The notes under the pieces: model-generated
What the model was told of the DNA's origin: nothing
Databases searched by the model: none
The model's input: only the letters and a program-made list of their open reading frames with translations
Shown: piece by piece, positions 10,682-23,211 of the stretch
How positions within the stretch are numbered: the first letter of the stretch is position 1
Layout of the letters: every line of letters starts with the position of its first letter
Translations under genes and position numbers: made by a program
Source of the DNA: Alopecurus myosuroides
Lineage: Eukaryota; Streptophyta; Magnoliopsida; Poales; Poaceae
Length of the DNA stretch: 64,000 nt
Assembly: GCA_028641055.1 (NCBI GenBank)
Contig: CM054057.1
Span: forward strand, 328,134,482 to 328,198,481
Direction: 5' to 3'

Positions 10682-13019
10682 GTAAGCAATAAGATAAACT
10701 CTATACATTAACTTGCAAAATAACTAATCAATAAGTGGACGACAATTACAAAGTTCCTGACATGAGGACGGTAACATATGAAGCAAGTTAAAGATATCTA
10801 AAAATACGCAAATTCCTTAACCAAAACAATCACATATATATCCGCAAGCAAATGAGATATCTCCTCAAGTGACGTGAAATACTTGGTGGTAAATAAATAA
10901 AAAGATGACCAACGTCAAGTGAGCAAAAAGAATAGTCCAATTGCCATCCACGTTTTAGCATATGAAGCCATGCACTGGTCACTGAAAATAATAAAAACTA
11001 TTTTTAGAAGAGCAGGGTAAAAGTAAAAAACATATGTGCAAAAATCTATATTGGCAATTGATTTGTTACCGATCTACATCATAGTAAGTGCATAATTACT
11101 CCATATCCAAATCAGATAAATGTCAAGGCATATAGCCAATACAAAAAAGCAAGCGGCGTACCAGGAACGCTAGGGTCTCAACACATCACATGAGAAAATT
11201 AGGGGAACTCATTATAGTCACGAAATCATCTAATACTAATACCACTGTATGTTGCACCAAAAGGAAGGGTGGGCATGCCTATAAAACATAGCTCATCTCC
11301 CAGTACAAACAATCCCAATTCCCTCATAAGCTCATATCTAGCTACTCTTATGTTTGGCAGCAAAATCTATAGGAGTGAGAAAAGCACGTACCTGCATACG
11401 GACGTGAATTACGAAGTTAACTCCAGAATTATGTGTTTTCGGTAAACTGAAGCCATGACGTCGCGTCAACTGAGAAAAGAAGAGAGCAATATAAAATCTA
11501 AATGGAGACAATGGCATAACGCCTATAATATAGGCCGGTTGATACATAGCGATTGTGGCAGATAACATAAAACGTACATAAGAGATGTTTATAACACCTG
11601 TGCTGGCAGTAGGGCAATTTACATAGGATGATGAGCACGAATAAAATTACAGAGATGTCACCATGTTGGACCTAATCTAAATAGAGGTGCAAAAGACAAA
11701 AGCAATGTTCCCATGATTTTCTAGTGCATTCTAAACCTTCCTTTTCCTGATTGTTTTCCATTTTGAATGCTCATACACTTCAGCCTATGAGCAAGCTTGG
11801 TTACCGGTACATCCTCTGTTACATGCTCATACACTTGAGCCTATAAGCAAGCTTGGTTACTGGTACACTTGGACCTAATCTCACCATTTTTTTCACCAGA
11901 GCATGTACCAGTAACCAAATAAAAAAATTCTTCTTGTTGTCCTCGAGTTCTTCTAGTTCAACTGAATTCAGCCCTGACATAGACAAAAAAAATTTGAATA
12001 CAAACCAAGATTTGTAGGTGGAACAGAGGAAACAAAGGTGTTATACTCAGAAAAAGAAAGAACAACAGGAAAATCAGAAGCGATAATAGAGCAAATTCTC
12101 AAAAAAATAGAACATAGGGAACTTTAATTCTCATAAAACAATAGAACATAGGGAACTGTAATTCTCATGTACGAATACCAACCATACGTGAGTACAAATT
12201 ACAGCTCAATTCACAACTATGATATAGCATCAAGTACCAGCTTAAGTCACGTTTTGCTGATAGGTAGCAAAAGAGAGTAATAAACCATTGCGAGGGGAGG
12301 TGAAAATCTCACCATGGAAACATAAGCCGCTGCATAGGCAATTAGAGCAGTAAGATAGTGTGATATCTGCTATAGCAAACATAAAATAAGAAAGAACGGA
12401 AGTTTTGACACTAAGAACTGCTACGTATAAATATCTCAAAATGTATGCTCTTGTCAATTTAGAAAAGCAACATAAAAACAATGAGGTTTAGTGCCTTGCG
12501 GATCTCTGCAACGAAAGGCACACAATTATTTGCGCAAACTTTTCTGTCCTGCATGTCCTAGCTAGAATTCCTGCCAATAAACTAAGAGAATGCCATATGT
12601 AAATTCACAATGTAAAAGAAATGCTATGGGGGAAATATGAGCATGAATAAGGATCAAATAACTCGCTCATCAAATTTACATATGTATATGTTTCTAGATT
12701 TAATAACTCATGCAACCACTTACGGTTACTTCTTCAGAAATCAAATACATCATAGATATTAATTGATGTGGTGCGGTTAGCTTCTTTATCTTGATATAAG
12801 AGACGTGTGTCGATATTCCAGCTATATTAGGCCATACATGTCAGGTGAAAAAAATAACCCATATGGTACCAGATCTATTTCCCACATGCCCACCGCAATT
12901 GGCCATTTCCATGGAGAAAGGAGATGTAAATATCTAAATTTTTCTAGCAACATGCAGAGTATTCGCTTGCTGGTGGCCAAACAAAGATACATGACACACA
13001 AGGTGCTGGTCTCTGGATT
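10682..13019. other. AT-rich interior of putative Helitron, no gene seen
   Basis: Apart from the short repeats noted and a duplicated phrase near 12100-12160 (AGAACATAGGGAACT twice), I see only short, unsupported open frames. Confidence 0.45.
11767..11915 (+). repeat. Tandem duplication with inverted copy
   Basis: A 44-bp unit starting ATGCTCATACACTT is present at 11767 and 11823 (period 56). Its end (GGTTACTGGTACA) recurs inverted at about 11899-11914 (GTACCAGTAACC), so the stretch can fold into a hairpin. Confidence 0.75.
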
Positions 13020-13080
13020 TGTTGATGCTTGATATTGCAAACGATGGGGAAAGTGGAGAGAGAGACAGAGAGAAGAGGAG

Positions 13081-13200
13081 CATGAAGAACCTGTGGGTAT
13101 CCTTCACAGAAGAGGCGGAGCACGAAGAACCTGTGGGTATCCTTGAGAGAAGAGGCGGAGCAGGAAGAACCTGTGGGTTTCCATCGAAGAAGAGGCGGGG
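13081..13200 (+). repeat. 40-bp tandem repeat, three copies
   Basis: GAAGAACCTGTGGGT recurs at 13084, 13124 and 13164, a 40-bp period, with AGAGGCGG.GCA after each copy. The period is not a multiple of three, so it is unlikely to encode a peptide repeat. Confidence 0.92.
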
Positions 13201-13911
13201 GAGGACATGCTGTTGTGCTTGGCCAACGTCTTCGGTGAAGATGAAAGGTGGAGGAGGCCAGGCAGTAGCACACCGAATCAGAGACGGGCCGGACGGGCAG
13301 AGCTCCAACAGTTGCTCCTCCCGGCGACACGGCGCGCGGCGGCGATGCGAGCGGCCCGACGACGTCTCTGGCCGGCGTCATGGCGATGGTGGCCGTACTC
13401 GTCGCTGGCACGGTGTTCTCCATCGCGTCCTCCTCCGGAGGCGAAGAGGCGCCACCAAGTTCGGCGGTGGAGGCACGAAGCCCCTCCAGATGTTGTCACC
13501 ACGGCCGTGCAACGCCGTGCGTGCATCAGCAGCGGCGACCTGACCGGCTCGAACCAGGAGTGCTCGTTCACGCCGGTGGAGGAGGCGGCTTCGGTGGTGA
13601 ACGCGGCCGGAAGAGTCCGCAAGGTGCTAGAGGTGCATGCCCAGCGGGCTCCAGGAACAGCTGGGTGCCGGTCAACTGCGGGCCCCCGAACTCGACCTTG
13701 GCGGTGTTGACGCGGATCTGTGGCCCCAAGATTGAAAATTGGAGAGACGGCAGGGTGTTCCTCTTCTTCTTCCTCTACGGATCCAACGCCAGGGGAAGCT
13801 CGCCGAACTCTGGCGCCGAATTCCGCGGCATCTGTAACTCCAGGAACTGCTCCATCTCCCTGATCGGCGGCACACATAATAGAAGGAGCTGATGCAGTGG
13901 ATGGATTCTTA

Positions 13912-14030
13912 CATCTGAGGTAGAGATTGACGGCGTGTTTGAGGAACCCACGGCCAGGGAAGCCAGCGAGCAGGGAGGTGATGGGCATGTAGGCCATCAA
14001 GACGACGCCCGGGGAGCCGGCGACCGCCAT
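13912..14030 (-). other. Candidate first exon of a captured gene fragment
   Basis: An ATG at 14030 (minus) in good context opens a hydrophobic peptide (MAVAGSPGVVLMAYMP, then SLLAGFPGRGFL) for about 40 residues and ends at a donor-like CTCAGAT/GTAAGA. GC-rich pieces follow to about 13280 on the same strand but do not join into one frame without guessing introns. I do not recognise the family. Its place inside the putative Helitron suggests captured host exons. Confidence 0.28.
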
Positions 14031-14384
14031 GAGGGAAGGAAGAGTGAGGCCGGCATCGATTGGGAGGAAGAAGGGAGATTAGAGAAACATGACAGGAGAG
14101 GTGGGGACATGACGTGGTGGAGGCGTCGATGCCTGCTGGTCTGGATTGTTCGATGGTGCGGACGCGTGGTGGTTTGGTCAAGCTCTGCCCCCTCTCCACC
14201 GCTTTGACAAAGAACATGACACATGGCCGTGGGCCAACACAACAAGGAGGAGCGGACAGAAAACATGAAGCAAGACACGCGTCGACGAGAAAAATACGGT
14301 GCAAACCATCGAAAAATTGAGAGAATCTGAAACCTACGTGGTTTCGGATCTTACTGATAATCACTATAGTAACTTATGTGTTAG

Positions 14385-14780
14385 TGATATGTCTCAAACG
14401 TATATATAATATTTAAATATTTTATACTACTATTATATTATTGCTACACATTTTTGTTATGATTTAAAATCATTTCACGAACCTATTAACTTAGTGCCAA
14501 GTGTCAGTTACTATTTTGTACCTGCTTTTGCATCATAGTTTATACCTAGAAAAATAACGGTAAAGAACATAATTAAAATAAAATTTCAAGACAGAGTGAC
14601 AAAGAGGAGCACCAGGGGCCACCAGGTGGCGACGGTGTACCCGGCGCATCCAGGGGCGTGCGGGTCCCCTGCCACCTCCTCGTGACGCCCTTTCGACTGT
14701 ATATTCCTCCCGAAAAGCTAAGACGATAGAGACCCATGCTTCTGAAAAATAGGATATAGAGTCCCTGCCATCGCAGAAAC
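14385..14780 (+). repeat. Old Gypsy LTR remnant
   Basis: TGATATGTCTCAAACGTATA at 14385, followed by CCTATTAACTTAGTGCCAAG near 14481 and a GC-rich stretch near 14600-14690, reproduces in order the landmarks of a common Pooideae Gypsy LTR type (TGATACGTCTCCAACGTATC starts). It is strongly diverged and no second LTR is seen. Confidence 0.5.
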
Positions 14781-16292
14781 CAATCTGATATAAATATATG
14801 TGAAGTATAAGTCATGCTGATGGGAAGAGAAGTTTGATTGATCTTATTATGAATTAGAAGGGATTTTAGAAAGATTGACAAAATGCCTCTAGTGGAAGGA
14901 GATATGGTCACTCAATTGCACAACCTGCAAAAGGGGTTGGATAGAAATAGCTAGAGAGTTTCAAAATCCAATTTCAAAGACTGGACCAAAAGTACATATA
15001 TATAATATGAGATTCAAGATGGTGCATTGATGAAAACCTCAAGATTTGCCACAATAGCATGTCTTCAAAGTTGGAAGGTTTATATGAGATAAGGAAATGG
15101 GCTTAAGAGAGGTTTTGAATCTATTCCTTATAAAGTCTTGTTATTGGTGGATTAAAATTATTTAATTTCACACACTCACAAGCAAACAAGTATATGAACT
15201 CCAACAAAAACAAAACACAGGATATGGTCACACACTTAGCGAGTCAAGCATAAGACAAACAAGTCCACTCAAGCAATTGTGTTTTCACACCAATTTAAAT
15301 AGTGTTTTACCAAGTGTTGGTGATCAAGCAATACCATGACCAAAGGATTTAAATAGTGTTCAACTCAAAGCTTGTAATTTTAAAAAGAATATAAATAAGG
15401 TAAAACATGGGAGTAATATAGTCCTCACTTATAGTCTTTGCAAAAGAGGAAGTAAGATGTTTTTTTAAGTACTTGTAAAATTAACTTGGTTGAAAATAGG
15501 TAGGAGATGATTACCTCCATAATATTCTTCATAAGCAGTTTGGAAATATTTTGAGTTTCTCAGAAACTTGACCTTAGGGGTTGTTTCCAAAAATCAAAAC
15601 ATGTTTAAAGGTGTTTGGCCAAAATAAGGTGGTAGATGAAGGTAGTCGGTTTTCTTGTCATGAATTGATCACAAGGGGTAAGGTTTAAGTAGGTTGTGTT
15701 CACTAAGATACAGTTAGGTGTTAACAAACACAAAAAATCATACCACACAAGGTCAATCAGAGCAATGGGAAGTGAAACACACGCATTAGAGAAGTTTTTT
15801 TTTAATTTGTCCCCCTTATTTTTGGCTCTCCAACAACCGTGTGTTTACTAACTCCCAAAAAATGGGATGTTCCAATGTAGCTGCCAAACATCGATAGACG
15901 TACACGACGGACAAGTCGCCCAGCCCTGAACGAGCCCCGAACGACCCAGATCGATACCTAGCAGCCCGCGCCGCTAAAGACGACAACTAGTCATCCGCAT
16001 CTCGTGTCATCCACCACCCAAAATTTAGAGGTTGCAGCCGCCGCAGATCGCACACCGCCACCACACCATCCACCACATCACCGTTGCACCCACGCACCGC
16101 CGCGCGCCGGCGAGCTGCTACGCCGTGGTGCCGGCAATTGCACCATGCCCAAGCCCGGGGGTGTCGGCCTGGTCCAATCCCTACACGTGAGTTAGAGAGA
16201 AGACCCCGCCGCCGTCGACGACGGCCAGGGCTTTGCCCGGCCACGCCATGGGGTGGCGGAGAGGAAGGAAGAGGGGGTGAGGGGCTAAATGC
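14781..16292. other. Degenerate repeat sequence, no gene assigned
   Basis: The AT-rich part (14.8-15.8 kb) reads like worn transposon sequence. The GC-rich part (15.9-16.28 kb) has short open frames on both strands from composition only. The Gypsy element at 16298 inserted into this sequence, which resumes at 37678. Confidence 0.4.
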
Positions 16293-16297
16293 GACGA

Positions 16298-17695
16298 TGA
16301 TACATCCAAAACGTATCTCCTTTTCCGAACACTTTTGCTATTATTTGCCTCTAAACTTAAGAGTTTTTGATACAACTAACACGGACTAACGCTGTTTTCA
16401 GCAGAATTGCCTTGGTGTCTTGTTTTTATGCAGAAAAATCAACTTTCGGGAAAATGCCCGAAAAAGATCCCGAAGACCTTAAAACACCCAAAGACCCCCG
16501 AAGCCAGAATGAGTCCCGGGGAGGGGCCAAGAGGGGGCCACACCACCCCTGGGCAAGCCCCCCCTTGGCCGCGCCGCTTGGTGGTGTGGCGCCCCAAGGC
16601 ACCCCCTCGGGCTCCCCTTTCGACTACTTATGCCCCTTTACCCTAAAACGCGAGGGGGTTTGTCGTATTCCATAGAAACACATCAGAGCGCCGCCGCCAC
16701 CCCGAAACTCAATTCGGGGATCAGAAGTTCCTGTTCTGGCGCCCTGCCGGGACCGGGATTCGCAGGAGATCATCGCCATCGTCACCGCCACCTCTTCTCC
16801 ATCAACCATCCATGTTTCCCCCGTCCATGTGTGAGCAAACACCACTGTAGGCTGAGAGGGATGGAAGGGATTGGATGAGATCGATCATGTAATAATGCCA
16901 GATTGTTAGGGCATAGTGCCTAGTATCCATTGTTAGTGTTTTCTACCGTTGTTTCAACTTTTATGCTTAATGCTTGTCACTTTCGGCCCGAGTGCCATGA
17001 TCTCAGATCTGAACATGTTATTGTTACATGAGTATAATTATGTTTCTTGATCATATCTGCAAGTTGTTTACACATGTCATTATCTGGAACCCGAGACCCC
17101 AAAGTGACACAAATTGGGACAACCGGAGGGGATGGTTGTGATGTGAGGATCACGTGTGTTCACGGAGTGTTAATGCTGTGCTCCGGTGCTTTATTAAAAG
17201 GAGAACCTTAATTACAAGTAGTTTCCCTTGAGGCCCCGCTGAAAACGGGCTGTTAGGACAAAATATGTTGTGCAAGTTTCTCATTGCGAGCACGTATGAC
17301 TATATTGGAACACATGCCTATGGTTTGCCTAGAAATTGGATGCTTTATTATTATTATCTGCCATGCCCATGTTTGGATTATTACATGAACTATTTTATCC
17401 ATGCAATGCCCATTCATCCATTCACTTTGCCTACGGTATTTTTAATCCTGTTGTTTATTGCAATTTCTACTGCTGTTATTATTTTATTCCTGCTGTTAGT
17501 TTATTACTACTGCTGCTATAAAACTTTTACCACTCATAAACTGTTGCGAATAAGTCTACTTTCAGGTGCAGCTGAATTGACAACTCGGTTGTTAAGGCTT
17601 ATAAATATTTTGTGGCTCCCGTTGTGTCGAATCAATAAATTTGGGTTTTACTTCCCTAAAAGACTATTGCGACCTTCTATACTTGTGGGTCATCA
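16298..17695 (+). repeat. Left LTR of Athila-like element
   Basis: A 1398-bp LTR starting TGATACATCCAAAACGTATC and ending GTGGGTCATCA. It pairs with 36303-37677. The 194-codon frame at 17265 runs out of the LTR and is not a gene. Confidence 0.93.
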
Positions 17696-17706
17696 AGACA
17701 ATTTTC

Positions 17707-17724
17707 TGGCGACATTGCCGGGGA
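17707..17724 (+). other. Primer binding site, tRNA-Asp type
   Basis: TGGCGACATTGCCGGGGA lies 11 bp after the LTR and differs at two positions from the perfect complement of the plant tRNA-Asp 3' end. Confidence 0.8.
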
Positions 17725-17784
17725 ACATAGCTTTATTTATTTCCTCACTTGAATGTGATATTGTTCGCTGCAATCCTTTCATCA

Positions 17785-19557
17785 TGGGTAAGACTCGTGA
17801 TGGAAAAGTCCCTATATTACCATCCACTACAAGGAGAGGTACAATATGAACACCTCTGTTGCACTTGATTCACCATCTGTTATGAGTAAGCTTCTTACAC
17901 CACCACATGCTACACACACTGTTACTTCTGCTAGGTCTGAAAATTCTTCTGATACTTTTGATGATGCTTCTACTGTGCTTGATGATACTAGTTTAGTAGG
18001 TCCTTTCCTAGATGCTACAATTGCTAAAATCCAAACAAATTGAAAGTGCTGAAATTCTTGTTGAAAATGTTGGTACACCTCTTAATTCACCTGATATTTC
18101 TAGTGATGATCTTGATGAAACCTATATTGAACTTAATGATGACTTTATTAAGGAAGCTCAAGCTACTACTGGTGCAGGTGCTCTTAAGAGTCTTCTTGCA
18201 AGACATGCTGTTAAATATAAATCTTCTCTTGATGCTAAGTTTGCCACATCTCCCATACACATTAGAGAAAAGGATTATGATTTATCTCTAGATTTATCTT
18301 ATATATCTAATTTGAGAAGGAACCTTTTTGTGGAACTGAAAGTAAAAGTGATATGGAACACATGAATGAGCTTTCATCTATGAGTGATTTATTTTCTGAT
18401 GATACTAAGCTGCGTACTTATTTTGTTACCAAGATCTTCCCTTTCTCATTGAAAGATGAAGCCAAAACTTGGTTTAACAATTTTCAGCTGGCTCTATTAC
18501 TAGTCCTATGGATTTAGTAAATGCTTTCTTTCAAAAATATTTTCTTGCTAGTGCTCAACATGCTTCTGTGCAGGATATCTTTCACTTTGAGCAAATTGAA
18601 GGAGAGAAATTGCCTGAATCTTGGTCAAGGCTTTATTTTTTAATAAGAGCTAGCACTGGCAATCCATTACCTAAAAATGAGCTCTTAGATGTATTTTATA
18701 ATGGACTAACTATTGAATCTAGGACATACCTGGATAGTTGTGCTGGTTGTGTTTTCGGGAAAAGAACTCCAGAAGAAGCTGAGGAATTAATGGCTAAAAT
18801 AGCAAAAATAATGATTATTGGAATATACATGAGCCTACACCTACACCAGAGCCAACACCAATACCAACACCCAAGAAGAGAGGGATGATTGAATTAAATG
18901 ATGAAGTGATGAAGGAAGCCAAGAAATCTCTTAAAGAGAGGAGTATTAAATCTGAAGATGTAAAGAATTTACCTCCTATAGAAGAATTATGTAAGCCTAT
19001 TCCTCATCTATCAACAGTTGAGGTACACTCTCTCCAATACTTTGATAATAGAGATATTCCCTACTCTAAACCACCTGATCAATGCTTAGATGAATTTGAT
19101 AATTATGTTGTTAGGCAAGACAACTTTAATATGAGAATGCAAAATCATCTTATGGAAAACTTTAGAGCTATTGATAATTTGCATGGTATTATTGAGAGAA
19201 CCTCTAATGATGTTAAAATGCTTGTTAAACATTTTCATATGGTTCAAACTCAAATTTATCAACTCACTAAAGTGCAAAAAGATATGCTCGCTAATGCTTC
19301 TAGAGATAAACATGTTTGTGAAATAATCACTAGAAGTGGTGTTTCTACTCAGGACCCCTTGTATCCTGAGGACATCCTAAAAGAATTTAACAAGATTCTC
19401 TACAACCTAAGAACAATAGTTCTCCTTCTAAGAAAAATAAGAAGAGACATAAAACTGTTGTAGAATCTCCTGAACCTGCTAAAGATCTTAATAGTATATC
19501 TATTTCTGATGCTGAAACTAAAAGTGGTAATGATAAAAGTGATGCTTCTGATAAATA
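17785..19557 (+). pseudogene. Athila-like gag, frameshifted
   Basis: Gag forms the retroelement capsid. An ATG at 17785 starts MGKTRDGKVPILPSTTRR, the typical gag start of this grass Gypsy group, then the frame shifts near 17850 and again several times. The Retrotrans_gag core is clear at 18508-18800: FFQKYF, EGEKLPESWSR, LPKNELLDVFYNGL, TYLDSCAGCVFGKRTPEEAEELM. The C-terminal part at 18885-19463 is open for 192 codons, with a helical region (MRMQNHLMENFRAIDNL) and CEIITRSG before the protease. Stops at about 19557 and between blocks preclude a single product. Confidence 0.85.
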
Positions 19558-19796
19558 AGAAACTGTAGCTGAATCTAAAAAGCAAACTAAAATTGTCAAG
19601 TATACTAAGGAGGATTTCATTTCTAATAAACATGGTAATGAAAGATAGCCTTGGGTACAAAATCAATGCCTTTTCCTAATAAGAAACACAAATCAAAGGA
19701 GGAAGAACAATATAACAAGTTGTGTGAATGGATGAAACCTTTGTTTTTGCAAATTCCTTTGACTGATGCTATTAAACTGTCTCCTATTCTAAATAT

Positions 19797-20424
19797 ATGA
19801 AAGATATTGTCTCTAACAAAAGCAAGATTCCTAATGAGGAAATGCTTGCTAATTACTCTTTTAATTGCAAGGTTCCAAAGAAGCTTGGAGATCGTGGTAT
19901 TCCTACTATCCCTTGTTCTAATAAAAATAATTATTTAGAACTGCTTTATGTGACTTGGGCGCTGGAGTTAGTGTTATGCCTTTTTCTATCTATAAGAGGC
20001 TCTCTCTTGAAAAATCGATACACAATTATATATCTTTGCAAATGGCTGATAAATCTACTGCTATCCTGTTGGTATATGTGAGAATGTTCATGTTCAAGTG
20101 GCAACTAGTTGTTTGATATTAACTGACTTTGTTGTGTTGAAAATGTCTGAAGATGATAATATGTCTATTATTCTTGGGAGACCTTTTCTTAACACTGTAG
20201 AGGCTGTTATTGATTGCAACCAAGGAAAAGTAACTTTCAGTGTTAATGATAAAGAGCATATTGTTTATTTTCCCAAGAAGATTGATAGAAGATATGGTCT
20301 AAATTCAGTTGAAAATATTGAGACCATCAAGATTGGAGAATTTTATTGTCCCATTCCAATGCCACCAAAAGAGTATGAAATTATTATGATTGGGAATATG
20401 TCTAACAAGGTTGAGGTAACATAA
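19797..20424 (+). pseudogene. Athila-like aspartic protease, frameshifted
   Basis: Retropepsin-like protease that would process the polyprotein. The active site reads LCDLGAGVSVMPF (catalytic Asp codon 19952-19954), the DLGA variant usual in this lineage. The flap-distal part ILGRPFLNT and the segment DCNQGKVTFSVND are open at 20098-20424. The frame breaks near 20080. After FPKKI and a short tail the sequence runs into non-coding spacer instead of reverse transcriptase. Confidence 0.82.
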
Positions 20425-21388
20425 TTATTTAGTGATATGCAAAGTTTTGCTTCATATAAAAATTGTTCTGGTAACAAGACTTGATCACCCTTGTTATCAA
20501 AATGATTTTGAATGAAGAGAACAAAGTTTTCACTTTGTTTTCACCTTCCCCGTTATGTTTTAACCATGTTACTTATGTTATCATCTTGCTACTTTAGTAT
20601 AATCATGTTTTCCATCATCCATAGTCATGTTTTGCTCATGTTTTCATACTGATTAATGTGGTTATGCATGTTTTCAACATCCATACTTTTGTTTTCACCA
20701 CCTCCACCTTTGTTTTCTTTGGTTATTTTCCCATTAGAGTGTCTTAGAACCTCTTTAGTTCTGGTTTTGGTTTTGTTTTCCACCTTTCCACATTTGTTTT
20801 TCTGGGTTTAAATTAATTATTAATTTCTGAAAATACCTCAAAAATATAGTTTCTCGAAAAATTCCAGAAAAATTATAATAAATTTTTACGTCAAAAATGA
20901 GGCAGAGAGCCACCCGGGGAACCTGAGGGAGACCCACCAGTCAGGCACACCATAGGGTGGCGCGACCATCCCCTTGGTGGCGCCTGGGCATGGTGTGGGG
21001 CTCCCTGGCCCTCCACTAACTCTCTCCCCTACCAAAGATTCTTCTCTCACCCCACAAACTCAAAACATTTCCTGGAACCCGAGTTCTTGCTGTTCTTCCT
21101 TGAGATTTTTCGATCTCTTTGCTCAGCCCACCATTGTTGCTGAAATTTGGTGCATTTGCTCTCCGCTATGTGACTCCTCCGATTATCTAAGTAGAATTTT
21201 ATTTGGTGGAGTATTTCTTGAGTATTTTGGTACTATAGGTGACAACTTATGTGAGTTTGCATGCTTGATTTGAGTGGAAATAGTTTAGTTTTGATGCATG
21301 TTTAGCTTTCCTATAAGTCTCTATGGTAGTTTCCACCTTATAGTTGCTTGAAATCAATTTTTGTGATGATTGTTGAAAATTTTCATAA
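20425..21388 (+). other. Spacer where Athila polymerase would be expected
   Basis: Just under 1 kb of T-rich then GC-richer sequence without open frames. RT, RNase H and integrase (normally about 3 kb) are absent, with no recognisable YxDD, DDE or zinc-finger motif. Confidence 0.7.
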
Positions 21389-22497
21389 ATGGACAGCCAC
21401 AACTTTGGAGAAATATTTAGGAGTGATGCTCCTAGAATAACAAGGCCCTCACGTTCATCCACTCTATTGAGGCCCTCCTATAATGAAGACCTTATTGCAC
21501 CAAACATCGATGATGCGGGAGGTGATGGAATAGCTAATCCATCTAGCTTCCCTTGCTATACATTTTTTAGAAGTGCATGTATACTTGACGACTTCTTGAT
21601 GTTGATTGAAAGAGTTGGTTTAACCAACTACATGAGGATGAAGGTCCCCAATATGCTATTCTCACAAAAAAATTTGTTGAGAGTTTTAAATTTCATAACT
21701 CACCATATAACCCAAATGTTGCTTTTAAGATATATGGTAGTCCTTTTTCCTTTCCCTTGGAGAGTTTTTGCAGCATTATAGGTATCAACGCCTCTGGGAC
21801 AACATGCAAGATCCAGGAGAGACCCGCTGATCTTATGGAGCTCTATCGAGGAGTTACCAATGATGATGGCTGCTCAGTTCAGCGCGGGAAGATAAGAAAC
21901 ATCCAACTTCCTGCTATCAGATATTTCACTTACTATCTTGCTACTAGTATCCTTTGTAGGGAGAACACTAGCAACATTTCAAACTATCATCTTGCTTTTC
22001 TTGATGCTGCACTTAACCGTAGCAACAAGTATAACCTTGGTTCTCTCATTGCTCGCCGCCTAGCTGCTAAGGGACACATTTATGGGGGAATTATTGCTAC
22101 ACATATAGTAACTTCTCTAGAACTTCCTATTGCTCCCAATGATGAATTGATAGCTCCTTATAGACTTAATCTTGCTGCCATGAAGGCTCATTATTTTATT
22201 ACTACTAACTCTACTGCTGAACATTTAGTATATAGAGTTTTATTTGTTGACGGAGATGAGATGGAAGTTATTTTGCCGCAGCCTGTTTTGTTCAAAGTTG
22301 ACAGGATGCCATGGTCGCGCCCCAAGGAAGAGATAGATGATCAGCTGCGCTTGATGGAGTTCCATAGGCAGCAGATGAGGCGAGATGCGCTTTCCGAGGA
22401 CTACACTAGGCAGTACACCGGGGCATCCTCGAGCACATATCAGGAGGAGGGCTCATCCTCTGCACACTACGGGGGCGCCACCCCGTGGTCCCCTTGA
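21389..22497 (+). pseudogene. Athila ORF-1/env-like protein, one frameshift
   Basis: An ATG at 21389 opens MDSHNFGEIFRSDAPR and runs in one frame to about 21645. From there the downstream frame (LTKKFVESFKFHNS, then FCSIIGINASGTTCKIQERP, DLMELYRGV) continues to a stop at 22497. A single 1-bp indel in CCCCAATATG explains the change. The content matches the plant retrotransposon ORF-1/Athila family (PF03078-like), the accessory, env-position ORF of Athila elements, whose function is not settled. The C-terminus is Gln/Ser-rich (RLMEFHRQQMRR, GASSSTYQEEGSSSAH). No transmembrane segment is evident. Confidence 0.82.
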
Positions 22498-23211
22498 TCT
22501 CCACTTAGGCCAAAAGCCTAATATTGGGGGGAGGTATACCGACATCACATTCATTTATATATCATGTTTATGTCGGTTCTTTGTATATTCATGTTTTCGC
22601 TTCTTTCGCTTCTTTTTGTTTTTATTGTTTTGTTCTTCCTTTCCAAAACACAAAAATACCAAAAATATTTCTGTTGTTTCTCTTTATTTTCTTCTTTAGT
22701 TTCTTTTGTTGATTTGCTTTCCTTTCTCATTTCGGTTTAATATTCAAAAATCCAAAAATATTTTGCTTTGTTTGCTTGTTTCTGCTGTTCTTGTTTTAAT
22801 TCAAAAACCCAAAAATATTTGTTCTTCTTCTTTGGTTTTGTAAAGTTTGTTGCAGAGTTCATCGGTCTTCCGTGTCTCCATTGGAGCTTGGTTATCATTC
22901 TATATTATTCAATCCATAAGTGAAGGCCAATAATGACGATTTACACCAATTCAAGTTGTGGTGAGAGGCTGGTATGAACTCTATTTGTTTTATTTTTGTA
23001 CATATACTCATCCATGTGAACATGCTTAGTTTGTTCGTGTAAGGTGTATGTTATTTAATTGATGCTTAGGAGTTCGTGCTCTCACATGTTTAGTTCCAAC
23101 TTATTAATATAAGATAGCATGTCGTATAAATGTTTGTTTGCATTGTTTTATTCCTAAAAGGGTATGATATTGTGGTATCTCTCTCTAATTGTATCGCTTG
23201 AATCGACTTGG
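22498..23211 (+). other. 3' untranslated part of Athila-like element
   Basis: T-rich sequence after the env-like ORF, without genes, interrupted at 23211 by the Copia insertion. It ends with target site CTTGG (23207-23211). Confidence 0.75.

Larger units (their letters stand above)
10094..14387 (-). mobile_element. Probable Helitron, minus strand (5' end uncertain)
   Basis: On the minus strand an 8-bp perfect stem (GCGCGGCG/CGCCGCGC, 10108-10125) is followed about 10 bases later by CTAG (10097-10094) and a T. This is the diagnostic Helitron 3' end: a hairpin, then CTRR, inserted before T. The element must extend to the right. The right edge is not certain. 14387 is a candidate because the minus strand there reads A then TCACTAACAC, but the same bases could be the start of an LTR remnant. 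The interior has no Rep/helicase gene; it holds GC-rich exon-like pieces (13.0-14.1 kb), as expected for a non-autonomous, gene-capturing Helitron. Confidence 0.5.

Noticed and set aside
13278..14030. 250-codon minus-strand frame as a single gene
   Set aside because: It likely crosses an intron donor at 13911 and its downstream part is open on both strands; only the first exon-like part is kept, at low confidence.
14380..14390. Firm Helitron 5' end at 14387
   Set aside because: The same bases fit the start of a Gypsy LTR remnant; given only as a candidate.
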